From Flagellimonas sp. S3867 (GTDB lineage: Bacteria; Bacteroidota; Bacteroidia; Flavobacteriales; Flavobacteriaceae): a DNA stretch of 64,000 nt. Position numbers and translations under genes: made by a program. The notes below the pieces were generated by a model that was not told the DNA's origin, did no database searches, and saw nothing but the letters and a program-made list of their open reading frames with translations. Where the stretch lies: contig NZ_JACVMN010000002.1 of the NCBI RefSeq assembly GCF_014698935.1, forward strand, positions 310,001 to 374,000, written 5' to 3'. Numbering within the stretch: position 1 is the first letter of the stretch; each line of letters opens with the position of its first letter. Below, one piece after another: positions 51,760-61,265 of the stretch.

Positions 51760-53607
51760 TCACTCCACGGTAACCGATTTGGCTAGATTTCGAGGCTGAT
51801 CTACATTGCAATCTCTCATCACGGCAATGTGATACGAAAGCAATTGTAAGGGAATTGTTGTCAACAGTGGAGATAAACTTTCAGAAGTTTCTGGAACCTC
51901 AATTACATGGTCTGCCAGTTCTTTTACCGACACATCTCCTTCAGTAACTATTGCAATGATCTTACCGCTCCTCGATTTGATTTCCTGGATATTGCTTACC
52001 ACTTTTTCATAATGTCCTTTTTTAGTGGCAATGACCACAACAGGCATTTGTTCATCAATCAATGCAATGGGACCATGCTTCATTTCTGCTGCTGGATATC
52101 CCTCTGCATGTATATAACTGATTTCTTTCAGTTTAAGTGCGCCTTCCAAGGCAACAGGGAAATTATACCCCCGACCTAAATAAAGACAATTGGTGGAGTC
52201 TTTATATATCTCTGCTATATCTTCGACAACCTGATTGGATTCCAACATCTTTTCCACTTTAGCGGGAACGCTTTCCAATTCAGCTAGATATTCATGGTAT
52301 TTGGATTCTGAAAAAATTCCTTTTTCATGGGCCAATTTCAGGGCGATTAGGGTAAGAACCGTAATCTGTGTTGTAAATGCTTTTGTAGAAGCCACTCCTA
52401 TTTCAGGACCAGCATGTGTGTAAGCGCCTGCATGTGTTTCCCGGGCAATGGAAGATCCAACTACATTGCAAACTCCAAATACGAAGGCTCCTTTTTCTTT
52501 GGCCATTTTAATAGCTGCCAAGGTATCTGCGGTCTCACCAGATTGTGAAATGGCGATTAGGACATCATTCTCGGTAATGACCGGATTTCTATATCGGAAC
52601 TCGGAGGCGTATTCTACCTCAACGGGAATTCTTGCCAAGTCCTCAAAAATATACTCGGCTACAAGGCCTGCATGCCATGAAGTACCGCAAGCCACAATGA
52701 TGATTCTATTTGCGTTCAGGAACTTTTCCAAATTCTGGTCAATTCCCGCCATCCTAATTATGCCCTGATCGGCCAATAAGCGGCCTCGATAAGTATCCAA
52801 AATTGCTCTAGGCTGCTCGTATATTTCTTTGAGCATGAAATGATCGTAACCTCCTTTTTCAATTTCCTCAAGGTTCAATTGAAGTTCAAGAATATTCGGA
52901 TATGCGATCGCATCGTCCTTTATCTTACGTAACTTGATTTCTTTACCAATACGCACAATGGCCATTTCTTCATCTTCCAAATACACGGCATTATTGGTGA
53001 ATTCAATAAACGGTGAAGCATCAGAAGCAATAAAATATTCATTTTCACCAATACCGATAGCAAGAGGGCTTCCCAGTTTTGCCACTACAATCTCATCGGG
53101 TTTATTCCTATCAAAAACGGCAATGGCATAGGCCCCCACAACCTGGTTCAGCGCAATTTGAACAGCTTGCCCCAATTTAACGCCTTCTTTTTTCTTTACC
53201 TCTTCGATAAGGTTAATCAATACTTCGGTATCCGTATCCGACTGAAAGGTGTATCCTCTTTCTATGAGCGCTTTTTTTATGGCTTCATAGTTTTCGATAA
53301 TCCCATTATGGATGATAACCAAGTCTCCAGAATTGGAATAATGTGGATGCGAGTTCGCATCATTTGGCACCCCGTGGGTTGCCCATCGAGTGTGTCCAAG
53401 TCCTAATTTTCCTTTGGTGTCAATAGTTGCTTCAGACTTTTTCTTTAAGTCTTCGACCTTGCCCTTGGTTTTGGAAAGGTGGGTTTCCTCTCCATCAAAT
53501 AGCACAATACCGGCGCTATCATACCCCCTATATTCGAGACGTTGCAACCCTTTTATAATGACGGGATAAGCATCCCTGTGACCAATATATCCAACAATTC
53601 CACACAT
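51760..53607 (-). CDS. glmS: Glucosamine--fructose-6-phosphate aminotransferase
   Basis: A 615-residue isomerizing enzyme making GlcN-6-P for peptidoglycan and other amino sugars. N-terminal MCGIVGYIG carries the nucleophilic Cys2 (glutaminase part), with RWATHGVPNDANSHPH and HNGIIENYEAI; the C-terminal half has two SIS domains (ACGTSWHAGLVAEY; YLGRGYNFPVALEGALKLKEISYIHAEGY) and ends AKSVTVE. No glmS ribozyme is evident upstream. Not overlapping with DUF4270, 126 bases away. Confidence 0.98.
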   Translation of the reverse strand: MCGIVGYIGHRDAYPVIIKGLQRLEYRGYDSAGIVLFDGEETHLSKTKGKVEDLKKKSEATIDTKGKLGLGHTRWATHGVPNDANSHPHYSNSGDLVIIHNGIIENYEAIKKALIERGYTFQSDTDTEVLINLIEEVKKKEGVKLGQAVQIALNQVVGAYAIAVFDRNKPDEIVVAKLGSPLAIGIGENEYFIASDASPFIEFTNNAVYLEDEEMAIVRIGKEIKLRKIKDDAIAYPNILELQLNLEEIEKGGYDHFMLKEIYEQPRAILDTYRGRLLADQGIIRMAGIDQNLEKFLNANRIIIVACGTSWHAGLVAEYIFEDLARIPVEVEYASEFRYRNPVITENDVLIAISQSGETADTLAAIKMAKEKGAFVFGVCNVVGSSIARETHAGAYTHAGPEIGVASTKAFTTQITVLTLIALKLAHEKGIFSESKYHEYLAELESVPAKVEKMLESNQVVEDIAEIYKDSTNCLYLGRGYNFPVALEGALKLKEISYIHAEGYPAAEMKHGPIALIDEQMPVVVIATKKGHYEKVVSNIQEIKSRSGKIIAIVTEGDVSVKELADHVIEVPETSESLSPLLTTIPLQLLSYHIAVMRDCNVDQPRNLAKSVTVE

Positions 53608-53647
53608 AAGGATAGTTTTAAGTAGTTATAATAGTTTGAGTTACCTG

Positions 53648-53655
53648 CAAATTTA
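53648..53655 (-). promoter_or_regulatory. Predicted -7 element of glmS
   Basis: TAAATTTG on the minus strand, 40 bases before the glmS ATG. Confidence 0.5.
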
Positions 53656-53733
53656 GTATTACAATTGGGATAATTTGTATCACAAGGGTTCTAACGCAGA
53701 AAAAATCTATAAATGGTAGTAAATTGTGTATGA

Positions 53734-55536
53734 TTAGTTGGCCTGGGTGTAGTAAATCTCCAGTTTCAACTTTTTATCCTCATCGGCCGGGTCAACATTA
53801 CTGCCAAAAAGAACAGTTCCCAAAGGGTTTATGTTAGCCATAATCGGAACATCCAGAACGGGTTCTTGGGTTCCAACAGCTTCTGATACCACACCTACAC
53901 CTATGTTAGAAGTTAAAGTAAGTGCCAATTTAGCATTTGTTGAATCTCTTACAATGATATTGTTGATATGATCAGTAATTCGAACAGTGTATTTCCCTTG
54001 ATTATTTTCCTTTTCCAGTATACCATCGTATTCCAGAAAAAGCCCCAAAGGTTCATTGGTAACATTATTTTCAGTAGCTGGATTAAATATAATCTGATTG
54101 GTTTCCCCGTTGTATAAATATAGTCGTGGTGGTTCTTCTCCAACTCCAGCTGATTGATCTACATAAAATACAAGATTGGCTTCGTTGATTATCCAGTTGT
54201 TTGATCGTATTTGGTTTATTAGATCTCCACCACCATTTTCAGCCTCGTCGAACAATCTGATCTCTGTAAATGTACCAGCTCCTTTCACATATATTCTAGA
54301 AGCGTTTTCACCATTATCCAATTCATTGGCAATAGGTAAAGGATCATTTGTAAAGGTATTTACTGCATTACCAGAAACAATTCCATTTGTATTTATCAAA
54401 AGATTGAGCACGAAATCTCTTTCGGCCGTCTCTATAACATCATCGGTTGCATTGTAATCTTGATAATTATAGGTTATTGTAATATTTGCTTGGGTTAAAT
54501 CAAACAAGAACATTAGTTTTTCAGTATCTGTGACTCCAGAAATCCGGATTCCTCTTAAGAAATCCCGGAAGTTAGCTTGACTCAGCAACTCTGACTGCCC
54601 TTCCTTGTCCAAAATATTGGTTTGAAAAAAGTCGTTGTTCAAGGCTACACGAATTCCCGGGTTAAGTCGAGTTCTAACCGTTGTAGATTCATCAATATCA
54701 TCGGTCTCTGGGTCATCTTCATTAAAAAATAACATTTCCTCATCACTTATGGTCACGGGGCCTTCAAACAGTACCTCTCCTTCAAAAGAGGTAAAATCTT
54801 GGTTGGAAAAATACTCCTGGGCTTCTTCAAAGTTGGCATTTGGATCAAGATCTCTTAAGAAAAAAGTATTCCTTGCCACCCTTAAATTAAAAGCTTCTTG
54901 CCTATCTCCATAAATGCTGTCAAGATCAAACTTTTTAGGAAATGTATTCGCAACAAAATCCTCGCCGGTACCATCTTCATTTGGATCAAAAGGATTGGAG
55001 CCAATAATACGTTCTTCATTATCACTAACTCCATCTCCGTCCTCATCAGTATTAGGATCATTGGAATCGTCATCGAACATATTCTCCACTCCATCACCAT
55101 CGTTGTCTCGCAACGAAGCAGGAGGTAATTGAAAAGGTATATACAGATAAACTTCCTTTACGGTTTCGTTTTCAGGAATGGTAGTATCCAAGTCATCGTT
55201 ATCAGCATTATCTTCAGTTTCTTGTGTAGAATCACCAAATGTTGGATTTCCCTGTCCGCCATTGGGCAAAATTAGCTGCGACACTATACTCGCATTTCGT
55301 CGGCCATAAACTGGGTCGTCGAACATGCCCAATTGGTATAGTGGCAATTGATTGGTTTGCACGGCCTCAATGCCTTTATTAAATGCAAAAACATCAAATG
55401 ACTGCTTCCCTGTTGTAAAAGGTTCACCACCAACAACTCCTTCTCCAATTGTTCCCAATTCTTCTTCACAAGAAGTAATGATTAGAAATAAAGCTCCAAC
55501 GAAAGCTGAAACTTTTATAATCCTAGAAAATTTCAT
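53734..55536 (-). CDS. DUF4270 lipoprotein with calcium-binding-like acidic repeats
   Basis: A 600-residue lipoprotein (Cys at residue 23, in [11 protein letters not shown]). Residues ~25-95 match DUF4270 ([45 protein letters not shown]). An insertion of about 50 residues ([33 protein letters not shown]) looks like thrombospondin type-3 Ca-binding repeats. The rest is beta-rich and ends [10 protein letters not shown]. Probably surface-exposed. It follows the glycogen-synthase-like gene by 5 bases. Confidence 0.88.
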   Translation of the reverse strand: MKFSRIIKVSAFVGALFLIITSCEEELGTIGEGVVGGEPFTTGKQSFDVFAFNKGIEAVQTNQLPLYQLGMFDDPVYGRRNASIVSQLILPNGGQGNPTFGDSTQETEDNADNDDLDTTIPENETVKEVYLYIPFQLPPASLRDNDGDGVENMFDDDSNDPNTDEDGDGVSDNEERIIGSNPFDPNEDGTGEDFVANTFPKKFDLDSIYGDRQEAFNLRVARNTFFLRDLDPNANFEEAQEYFSNQDFTSFEGEVLFEGPVTISDEEMLFFNEDDPETDDIDESTTVRTRLNPGIRVALNNDFFQTNILDKEGQSELLSQANFRDFLRGIRISGVTDTEKLMFLFDLTQANITITYNYQDYNATDDVIETAERDFVLNLLINTNGIVSGNAVNTFTNDPLPIANELDNGENASRIYVKGAGTFTEIRLFDEAENGGGDLINQIRSNNWIINEANLVFYVDQSAGVGEEPPRLYLYNGETNQIIFNPATENNVTNEPLGLFLEYDGILEKENNQGKYTVRITDHINNIIVRDSTNAKLALTLTSNIGVGVVSEAVGTQEPVLDVPIMANINPLGTVLFGSNVDPADEDKKLKLEIYYTQAN

Positions 55537-55541
55537 GCAAC

Positions 55542-56351
55542 TTATTTTAAAACCTCTGTTTGATAGAAATTTGTGTATGCTTCCTCTGCCTCCTGAAGCG
55601 AGACATAGGGCAATACCGGTTTGGAAAGATTTGCAATATGATTTTTCAAGTCCTCCGACACCTCTTCCGAGGCTAAAATAATCGCATCGGAATAATCGGC
55701 GGCAACTTTTAACAAATTATTATAGTCAGGTGTTGAAAGAGAAGAAATACTTTCCTTGTCAATACCATCAAAAGCAATTTTATCCATCATACCTCCATCG
55801 AGCTCTCCATCATACCCCTTATTATATATTGATGTGACAATTTTACTGTCTGCAAACAAGGGTTCATCAGCATAATACTTGCGCAAGTACAAAGGAAGCA
55901 ATGAAGCCATCCAACCATGCACATGAATAATATCTGGCGACCAGTTGAGCTTTTTTACCGTTTCAACAACGCCTTTTGCAAAAAAGATTGCCCGTTCATC
56001 ATTATCTGGAAACAAATTCCCATCGGCATCTTCAAACGTGGCCTTTCTCTTAAAATATTCTTCGTTATCAATAAAATAAACCTGGATACGTTCCCTTGGA
56101 ATGGAAGCTACTTTAATGATAAGTGGCATATCCATGTCATTGATCACCAAATTCATCCCAGATAAACGAATTACCTCATGCAACTGATGTCTTCTTTCGT
56201 TTATGTTTCCATACCTTGGCATAAAAATGCGGATTTGGCCCCCATTGCTGTTGACCATTCTCGGCGCTTCGTATGACATTAAGGAAACTGGGTTCTCTGG
56301 TAGATAGGGTACTAATTCAGAAGATACAAACAATATCTTTTTACCATTCAT
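55542..56351 (-). CDS. Glycogen-synthase-like protein, N-terminal GT5 domain only
   Basis: I choose the ATG at 56351 ([19 protein letters not shown]); an in-frame ATG at 56390 adds a charged leader. The ~269 residues correspond to the N-terminal Rossmann domain of GlgA ([29 protein letters not shown]). The C-terminal domain is absent. The ADP-glucose loop KTGGL of true GlgA is replaced ([19 protein letters not shown]), so a standard glucosyltransfer is unlikely. It is divergent from panC and upstream of DUF4270 in one operon. Exact role unknown. Confidence 0.85.
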   Translation of the reverse strand: MNGKKILFVSSELVPYLPENPVSLMSYEAPRMVNSNGGQIRIFMPRYGNINERRHQLHEVIRLSGMNLVINDMDMPLIIKVASIPRERIQVYFIDNEEYFKRKATFEDADGNLFPDNDERAIFFAKGVVETVKKLNWSPDIIHVHGWMASLLPLYLRKYYADEPLFADSKIVTSIYNKGYDGELDGGMMDKIAFDGIDKESISSLSTPDYNNLLKVAADYSDAIILASEEVSEDLKNHIANLSKPVLPYVSLQEAEEAYTNFYQTEVLK

Positions 56352-56426
56352 AAACACTTTCTTTTGCTTATCTGAAAAACGTAGCTGCAAAAGTACAAAA
56401 ATTATGCCGATTAGCAGTATTTATAG

Positions 56427-56434
56427 TATTTTTG
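56427..56434 (+). promoter_or_regulatory. Predicted -7 element of panC-panD
   Basis: TATTTTTG, 20 bases before the panC ATG at 56454. This supports 56454 rather than the upstream TTG at 56442 as start. Confidence 0.5.
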
Positions 56435-56453
56435 CACGCTTTTGAACCTTACA

Positions 56454-57302
56454 ATGCAAGTATTTGACCAAAAAAAGGATTTAATTCCGTTCCTATCGTC
56501 CCATAAAGATGAAAATCGAAGTGTTGGACTGGTCCCCACTATGGGCGCATTGCATCAAGGACATTTGTCGCTCGTAAGGGCAGCGCTTGATCAAAATGAT
56601 GTTGTGGTAGTAAGCATTTTTGTAAATCCTACCCAATTTGACAAGAAAGATGATCTGAAAAAATACCCTCGTAATCTGGATGAGGATCTTGCACTCTTAA
56701 ATGATATTGATAAGGACATTGTGGTTTTCGCACCATCTGTCAACGAAATTTATAATGGTAAGGTGCAATCTGAATCTTATCAGTTTGATGGTTTGGACCA
56801 GGTGATGGAAGGCAAATTCAGGGAAGGACATTTTGACGGTGTTGGAACAATTGTGGGACTTTTGCTTGCAGCAGTTTCTCCAGATAAGGCTTATTTTGGG
56901 GAGAAAGATTTTCAACAGCTCCAGATTATTAAAAAGATGGTGCAATTGAAGGGCTTGCCTTATGAGATTGTACCCTGCCCAATAGAACGTGAGCCACATG
57001 GTTTGGCTATGAGTTCACGCAACGAACGCCTATCACAAACCACCAGAAATGAAGCAGGTTTTATTTATAAAACCTTGCAAGCTGCCAAATCAAAATTTGG
57101 CACGGAAAGTGCTAATCATATAGTGGATTGGGTAAATGACCAATTTGTTAAAAACGAAGTGTTGGAGTTGGAGTATTTCGAAATTTCAGATGAAGAAACC
57201 TTGACTCCAGTCTCAGAAAAGCAGACCTATAAAAAATATAGAGCTTTTATTGCCGTTTATGCCGAAGGCGTAAGGCTGATAGACAATCTAAGACTGAATT
57301 AA
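56454..57302 (+). CDS. panC: Pantothenate synthetase
   Basis: A 282-residue enzyme joining pantoate and beta-alanine with ATP. The N-terminal PTMGALHQGHLSLV has the HxGH site; VFAPSVNEIYN, EKDFQQLQIIKKMV and MSSRNERLS (the KMSKS-like loop) are present. Start at ATG 56454 (MQVFDQKKDLIPF). Followed after 13 bases by panD, with which it forms an operon. Confidence 0.96.
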   Translation: MQVFDQKKDLIPFLSSHKDENRSVGLVPTMGALHQGHLSLVRAALDQNDVVVVSIFVNPTQFDKKDDLKKYPRNLDEDLALLNDIDKDIVVFAPSVNEIYNGKVQSESYQFDGLDQVMEGKFREGHFDGVGTIVGLLLAAVSPDKAYFGEKDFQQLQIIKKMVQLKGLPYEIVPCPIEREPHGLAMSSRNERLSQTTRNEAGFIYKTLQAAKSKFGTESANHIVDWVNDQFVKNEVLELEYFEISDEETLTPVSEKQTYKKYRAFIAVYAEGVRLIDNLRLN

Positions 57303-57315
57303 CTAATTTTGCACC

Positions 57316-57666
57316 ATGCAAGTAGAAGTTGTAAAATCTAAAGTTCACAGAGTAAAGGTCACAGGGGCCGACCTCAATTATATTGGCAGCATAACCATTG
57401 ATGAAGATTTGATGGATGCCGCAAACATAATTCGAGGAGAAAAAGTACAGATTGTGAACAACAACAACGGAGAGCGTTTGGAAACCTACGCAATACCGGG
57501 ACCAAGAGGCTCTGGCGAACTCACCCTAAACGGAGCAGCGGCCCGCAAAGTTGCGGTTGGCGATGTGCTTATTCTAATTACCTATGCTTGGATGGAAATT
57601 GAAGAAGCCAAATCATTCAATCCAGCATTGGTATTTCCAAACGAGGAAACCAACCTTTTGAATTAG
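57316..57666 (+). CDS. panD: Aspartate 1-decarboxylase
   Basis: A 116-residue pyruvoyl enzyme making beta-alanine. Self-cleavage occurs at Gly24-Ser25 in [17 protein letters not shown], matching the family site; [19 protein letters not shown] is the downstream core. Length is normal. Operon with panC and the next membrane protein, 2 bases on. Confidence 0.96.
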   Translation: MQVEVVKSKVHRVKVTGADLNYIGSITIDEDLMDAANIIRGEKVQIVNNNNGERLETYAIPGPRGSGELTLNGAAARKVAVGDVLILITYAWMEIEEAKSFNPALVFPNEETNLLN

Positions 57667-57668
57667 TT

Positions 57669-58634
57669 TTGAGCAGTTCTTTAAAAAAGACATTAAAAAT
57701 TTTGGTTCCGATCCTAATTGGGTTAGGCCTTGTTTTTTATTCTTATTCTTCCACAACTCCAGATGATCGGGCTAGAATTGTTGAAGCAATTAAAAACGCA
57801 AACCCGATCTGGGTTTTCTTATCCATATTTATTGGTGTATTAAGTCATATTTCCAGGGCAATCCGCTGGAATTATCTTTTGGAACCAATGGGTTACAAAC
57901 CAAAGTTGGTCAATAACGTACTTATTATCCTTACCAGCTATTTTGCAAATACCCTTGTTTTACGTTCTGGTGAATTTCTTAGGGCAACTGCATTGAACAC
58001 CTACGAGGACGTACCCTTTGAAAAAGGCTTCGGCACCATTGTAACGGAAAGGATTATTGATGTAATCATGCTTTTGTTGATTATAACCGCTGCTCTTGTT
58101 GTCCAAACCGATGTAATATTGGGCATTTTAGAAGAAAATGGTGTTGGTTTGGTAGGGTCTCTAGTATTGCTTTTGGTTGGAGTGCTTGGACTTTTCATAT
58201 CGATACATCTTATTAAAAAGTCAACTTCCAAATTTGCGGTGAGAATAAAAACTTTCTTGAAAGGTCTTTTAGATGGAGTGCTCAGCATCTTCAAAATGAA
58301 ACGAAGAGGTGCTTTTATCTTTCACACCTTCTTTATATGGGCATGCTACATAGCCATGTTCTGGGTAATAAAATTTACTGTGCCCGAAACAACCGAACTT
58401 CCCTTAGGGGCCTTTTTGGTAGCATTTGTTGCAGGAGCTTTTGCAATGGCAACAACCAATGGCGGCTTGGGACTCTTCCCAATAGTTGTTACCGCAGCTT
58501 TGTCCGTTTATGGTGTCAGCAAAACCTCAGGTGACGCCTATGGTTGGATCATGTGGACCGCTCAGACCTTGATGGTCGTTGTTTTCGGGACAATATCCTT
58601 TATCATCTTGCCGTTATTGAATAGAAATCGGTAG
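57669..58634 (+). CDS. YbhN/UPF0104-like flippase-fold membrane protein
   Basis: A 321-residue inner-membrane protein with eight or so hydrophobic segments, matching the lysylphosphatidylglycerol-synthase transmembrane/UPF0104 family (LSHISRAIRWNYLLEPMGYKP; ANTLVLRSGEFLRATAL; TTNGGLGLFPIVVTAALSVYG). Start is TTG at 57669. No synthase catalytic domain is attached. It follows panD directly, so it shares its message; role unknown. Confidence 0.88.
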   Translation: MSSSLKKTLKILVPILIGLGLVFYSYSSTTPDDRARIVEAIKNANPIWVFLSIFIGVLSHISRAIRWNYLLEPMGYKPKLVNNVLIILTSYFANTLVLRSGEFLRATALNTYEDVPFEKGFGTIVTERIIDVIMLLLIITAALVVQTDVILGILEENGVGLVGSLVLLLVGVLGLFISIHLIKKSTSKFAVRIKTFLKGLLDGVLSIFKMKRRGAFIFHTFFIWACYIAMFWVIKFTVPETTELPLGAFLVAFVAGAFAMATTNGGLGLFPIVVTAALSVYGVSKTSGDAYGWIMWTAQTLMVVVFGTISFIILPLLNRNR

Positions 58635-58660
58635 ATCCCGACCACGTAAAATTTTACCAA

Positions 58661-59803
58661 ATGAAAAGATGTCTATTTATTTTAATAGGCCTACTGTGCT
58701 TCAACTTAGGTGCGCAGGTAAAAAAAGAGATTTTTGAATCCTTTAAACTTCAAGAAAGAAGGGATGTTTCCTATTACTTCCCAGAAGATTATTCCGAAGA
58801 AAAAAAATACCCACTTTTGGTGGTACTTGATGCTGAATATCTTTTTGATATTGTGGTAGCCAATGCTAAGTTTTATAGTAGGCATCATCGGATGCCTGAA
58901 GTTATAATTGTAGGTATCGATCAAGCTGAAAATGATTTGCGTTGGGAAGATTGTGACTTTGATCAGACTTCTGGACTTCCAACAGAGAAAGGCGCCAAGT
59001 TTTATGAATTTTTAGGCACTGAGCTTATTCCATATTTAGAGACACAATACAATGTTGCCCCTTTCAAAATGTTCATAGGGTACGACATCACAGCAAATTT
59101 TGGCAACTACTTTTTGTTCAAGGACAAATCGTTGTTCAATTCATACCTATCTATATCACCAGTGCTTGCTACAGAAATGGAGAGTAGGGTGCCCGCAAGA
59201 TTGTCTGATTTAAATCAACAAATTTTTTATAATGTAGTACTGGAAAAAGAACCCACAGAAGATAGGCAGCGAATTTTGCAAATGAACAATGCGATCAAGT
59301 CCATAGATAAAGAATCATTGCATTACTTTTTTGATGAGTACAACAATGCTGACCATGTTTCCATCGCCGCATATGGCATAAGCAAAGCTTTTGATAATGT
59401 TTTCAAAATCTTCCGTCCCATTACTCCAAAAGAATACAAAACGGAAATTCTGGCTTCGGACGAACCGGTATTTAAATATCTACAAGACCGATACGATATG
59501 ATAGAGAGTTTGCTTGGGTTCAGAAAACCTGTCGAACTCAATGATATCATGGCCATTTATGCTGCCTCTTTGAAAAAAGAGGATTTTGAATCCTTGAAAC
59601 CATTGGCAGAGGTCTGCAAAAAGCAGTTTCCTGATACCATGATGGGTTTTTATTTTGAAGGCGAATATTACGAGCAACTTGGTGAACCCAAAAAAGCCTT
59701 TAAAACATTCGAAAAGGCATTTCAAATGGAAGAAATCGATTTTTTGACCAAGGACATGGCTCTCGAAAAAATTGATGCACTCAAAGCAGACTTCGGATAC
59801 TAA
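58661..59803 (+). CDS. Secreted esterase-fold protein lacking the nucleophile serine, with TPR-like C-terminus
   Basis: A 380-residue protein with a signal peptide (to residue ~18). Residues ~25-245 match the esterase-D/alpha-beta hydrolase fold (KKYPLLVVLDAEYLFDIVVANAKF; LSISPVLATEM). At the nucleophile elbow the sequence is FIGYDITANFGNYF, that is G-Y-D-I rather than G-x-S-x-G; the His near residue 228 (NADHVSIAAYGI) remains. The C-terminal ~90 residues look TPR-like (GFYFEGEYYEQLGEPKKAFKTF). Probably binding rather than hydrolytic. Confidence 0.8.
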   Translation: MKRCLFILIGLLCFNLGAQVKKEIFESFKLQERRDVSYYFPEDYSEEKKYPLLVVLDAEYLFDIVVANAKFYSRHHRMPEVIIVGIDQAENDLRWEDCDFDQTSGLPTEKGAKFYEFLGTELIPYLETQYNVAPFKMFIGYDITANFGNYFLFKDKSLFNSYLSISPVLATEMESRVPARLSDLNQQIFYNVVLEKEPTEDRQRILQMNNAIKSIDKESLHYFFDEYNNADHVSIAAYGISKAFDNVFKIFRPITPKEYKTEILASDEPVFKYLQDRYDMIESLLGFRKPVELNDIMAIYAASLKKEDFESLKPLAEVCKKQFPDTMMGFYFEGEYYEQLGEPKKAFKTFEKAFQMEEIDFLTKDMALEKIDALKADFGY

Positions 59804-59846
59804 GTAGTCGGATAATCCATATCTTTAGGCTCTTCTTTTAAAACGA

Positions 59847-61205
59847 ATGGCCAAAACCAAAACAGCTTTTTTTTGTCAAAACTGCGGTTCCCAATATCCA
59901 AAATGGATTGGGCAATGCTCATCCTGTAAACAATGGAACACTATTGTGGAAGAAGTCGTTCAAAAAGAAGAAAAACAAAATTGGAAAAACAGCTCCAATA
60001 TCACAAAAAAGGCAACTACGCCATTAAGAATCTCCGAAATAACCAATGAAAAAGAGCTTCGGTTAGATACAAAAGATCAAGAGTTCAATCGAGTTTTAGG
60101 TGGTGGTTTGGTGCCTGGTTCCTTGACGCTATTAGGTGGAGAACCTGGGATAGGAAAAAGCACACTACTTTTACAGATAGCTCTAAAACTGTCTTACAAA
60201 ACATTATATGTTTCCGGGGAGGAAAGTCAAAAGCAGATTAAAATGCGAGCAGATCGCATTCACCCCAATAGTGAAAATTGCTATATCCTTACCGAAACCA
60301 AGACCCAAAATATCTTTCAACAAATTGCCGCTCTTGAGCCAGATATTCTTGTAATAGATTCTATTCAAACCTTGCATACCGATTATATTGAGTCGGCAGC
60401 CGGTAGCATTTCGCAAATTAGGGGATGCACTGCGGAGCTTATCAAATTTGCAAAAGAGAGCCATACTCCGGTCATTTTAGTAGGTCATATTACGAAGGAT
60501 GGCGCTATTGCCGGACCAAAGATTTTGGAACACATGGTCGATACGGTTTTGCAATTTGAAGGTGACCGCAATTATGTGTATAGAATTCTTCGCTCTTTAA
60601 AAAATCGATTTGGTTCCACTGCCGAACTTGGTATTTATGAAATGCAGGGAAGTGGACTTCGAGAGGTAAACAATCCATCTGAAGTTTTGATTTCCAAAAA
60701 TGAGGAAGACCTAAGCGGAACAGCTATAGCAGCTACCGTTGAAGGCATGCGCCCATTATTGATTGAAATACAAGCCTTGGTGAGCACAGCCGTTTATGGA
60801 ACCCCTCAACGTTCGGCAACAGGATTTAATGCAAAACGTTTGAACATGCTTTTGGCCGTACTTGAAAAAAGAGCTGGATTTAAACTTGGAGCCAAAGATG
60901 TCTTTTTAAACATTACTGGCGGAATTTCTGTAGATGACCCAGCTATAGATTTAGCTGTTGTAGCCGCAATCCTTTCCAGCAATGCTGATATTCCGATTGA
61001 AAAAGGAGTCTGTTTTGCGGCCGAAATAGGACTTGCGGGAGAGGTCAGGCCCGTTCAGCGTATAGACCAACGCATTTTGGAAGCCGAAAAATTAGGTTTC
61101 ACTGTAATTTATGTTGCCAAAAACAATAAAATCGGTCTAAAGAACACAACTATCCAAGTGCATTTGGTCTCCAAAATTGAGGATGTTGTTAGCGCCTTGT
61201 TTTAG
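59847..61205 (+). CDS. radA: DNA repair protein RadA
   Basis: A 452-residue RecA-like branch-migration protein. N-terminal zinc finger CQNCGSQYPKWIGQCSSC; Walker A GGEPGIGKSTLLLQI; the RadA-specific K-N-R-F-G (LKNRFGSTAELGIYEM); Lon-like C-terminal domain (residues ~290-452). Complete. It stands alone between unrelated genes. Confidence 0.97.
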   Translation: MAKTKTAFFCQNCGSQYPKWIGQCSSCKQWNTIVEEVVQKEEKQNWKNSSNITKKATTPLRISEITNEKELRLDTKDQEFNRVLGGGLVPGSLTLLGGEPGIGKSTLLLQIALKLSYKTLYVSGEESQKQIKMRADRIHPNSENCYILTETKTQNIFQQIAALEPDILVIDSIQTLHTDYIESAAGSISQIRGCTAELIKFAKESHTPVILVGHITKDGAIAGPKILEHMVDTVLQFEGDRNYVYRILRSLKNRFGSTAELGIYEMQGSGLREVNNPSEVLISKNEEDLSGTAIAATVEGMRPLLIEIQALVSTAVYGTPQRSATGFNAKRLNMLLAVLEKRAGFKLGAKDVFLNITGGISVDDPAIDLAVVAAILSSNADIPIEKGVCFAAEIGLAGEVRPVQRIDQRILEAEKLGFTVIYVAKNNKIGLKNTTIQVHLVSKIEDVVSALF

Positions 61206-61265
61206 AAGGTCTTTACCTATCTTGATTCTCTAGAGTTATCTTGCTATATTTAGAAAAACAGCCAC

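Noticed and set aside
56442-56454. TTG at 56442 as panC start
   Set aside because: The ATG at 56454 begins the family-typical sequence and leaves a normal distance to the -7 box.
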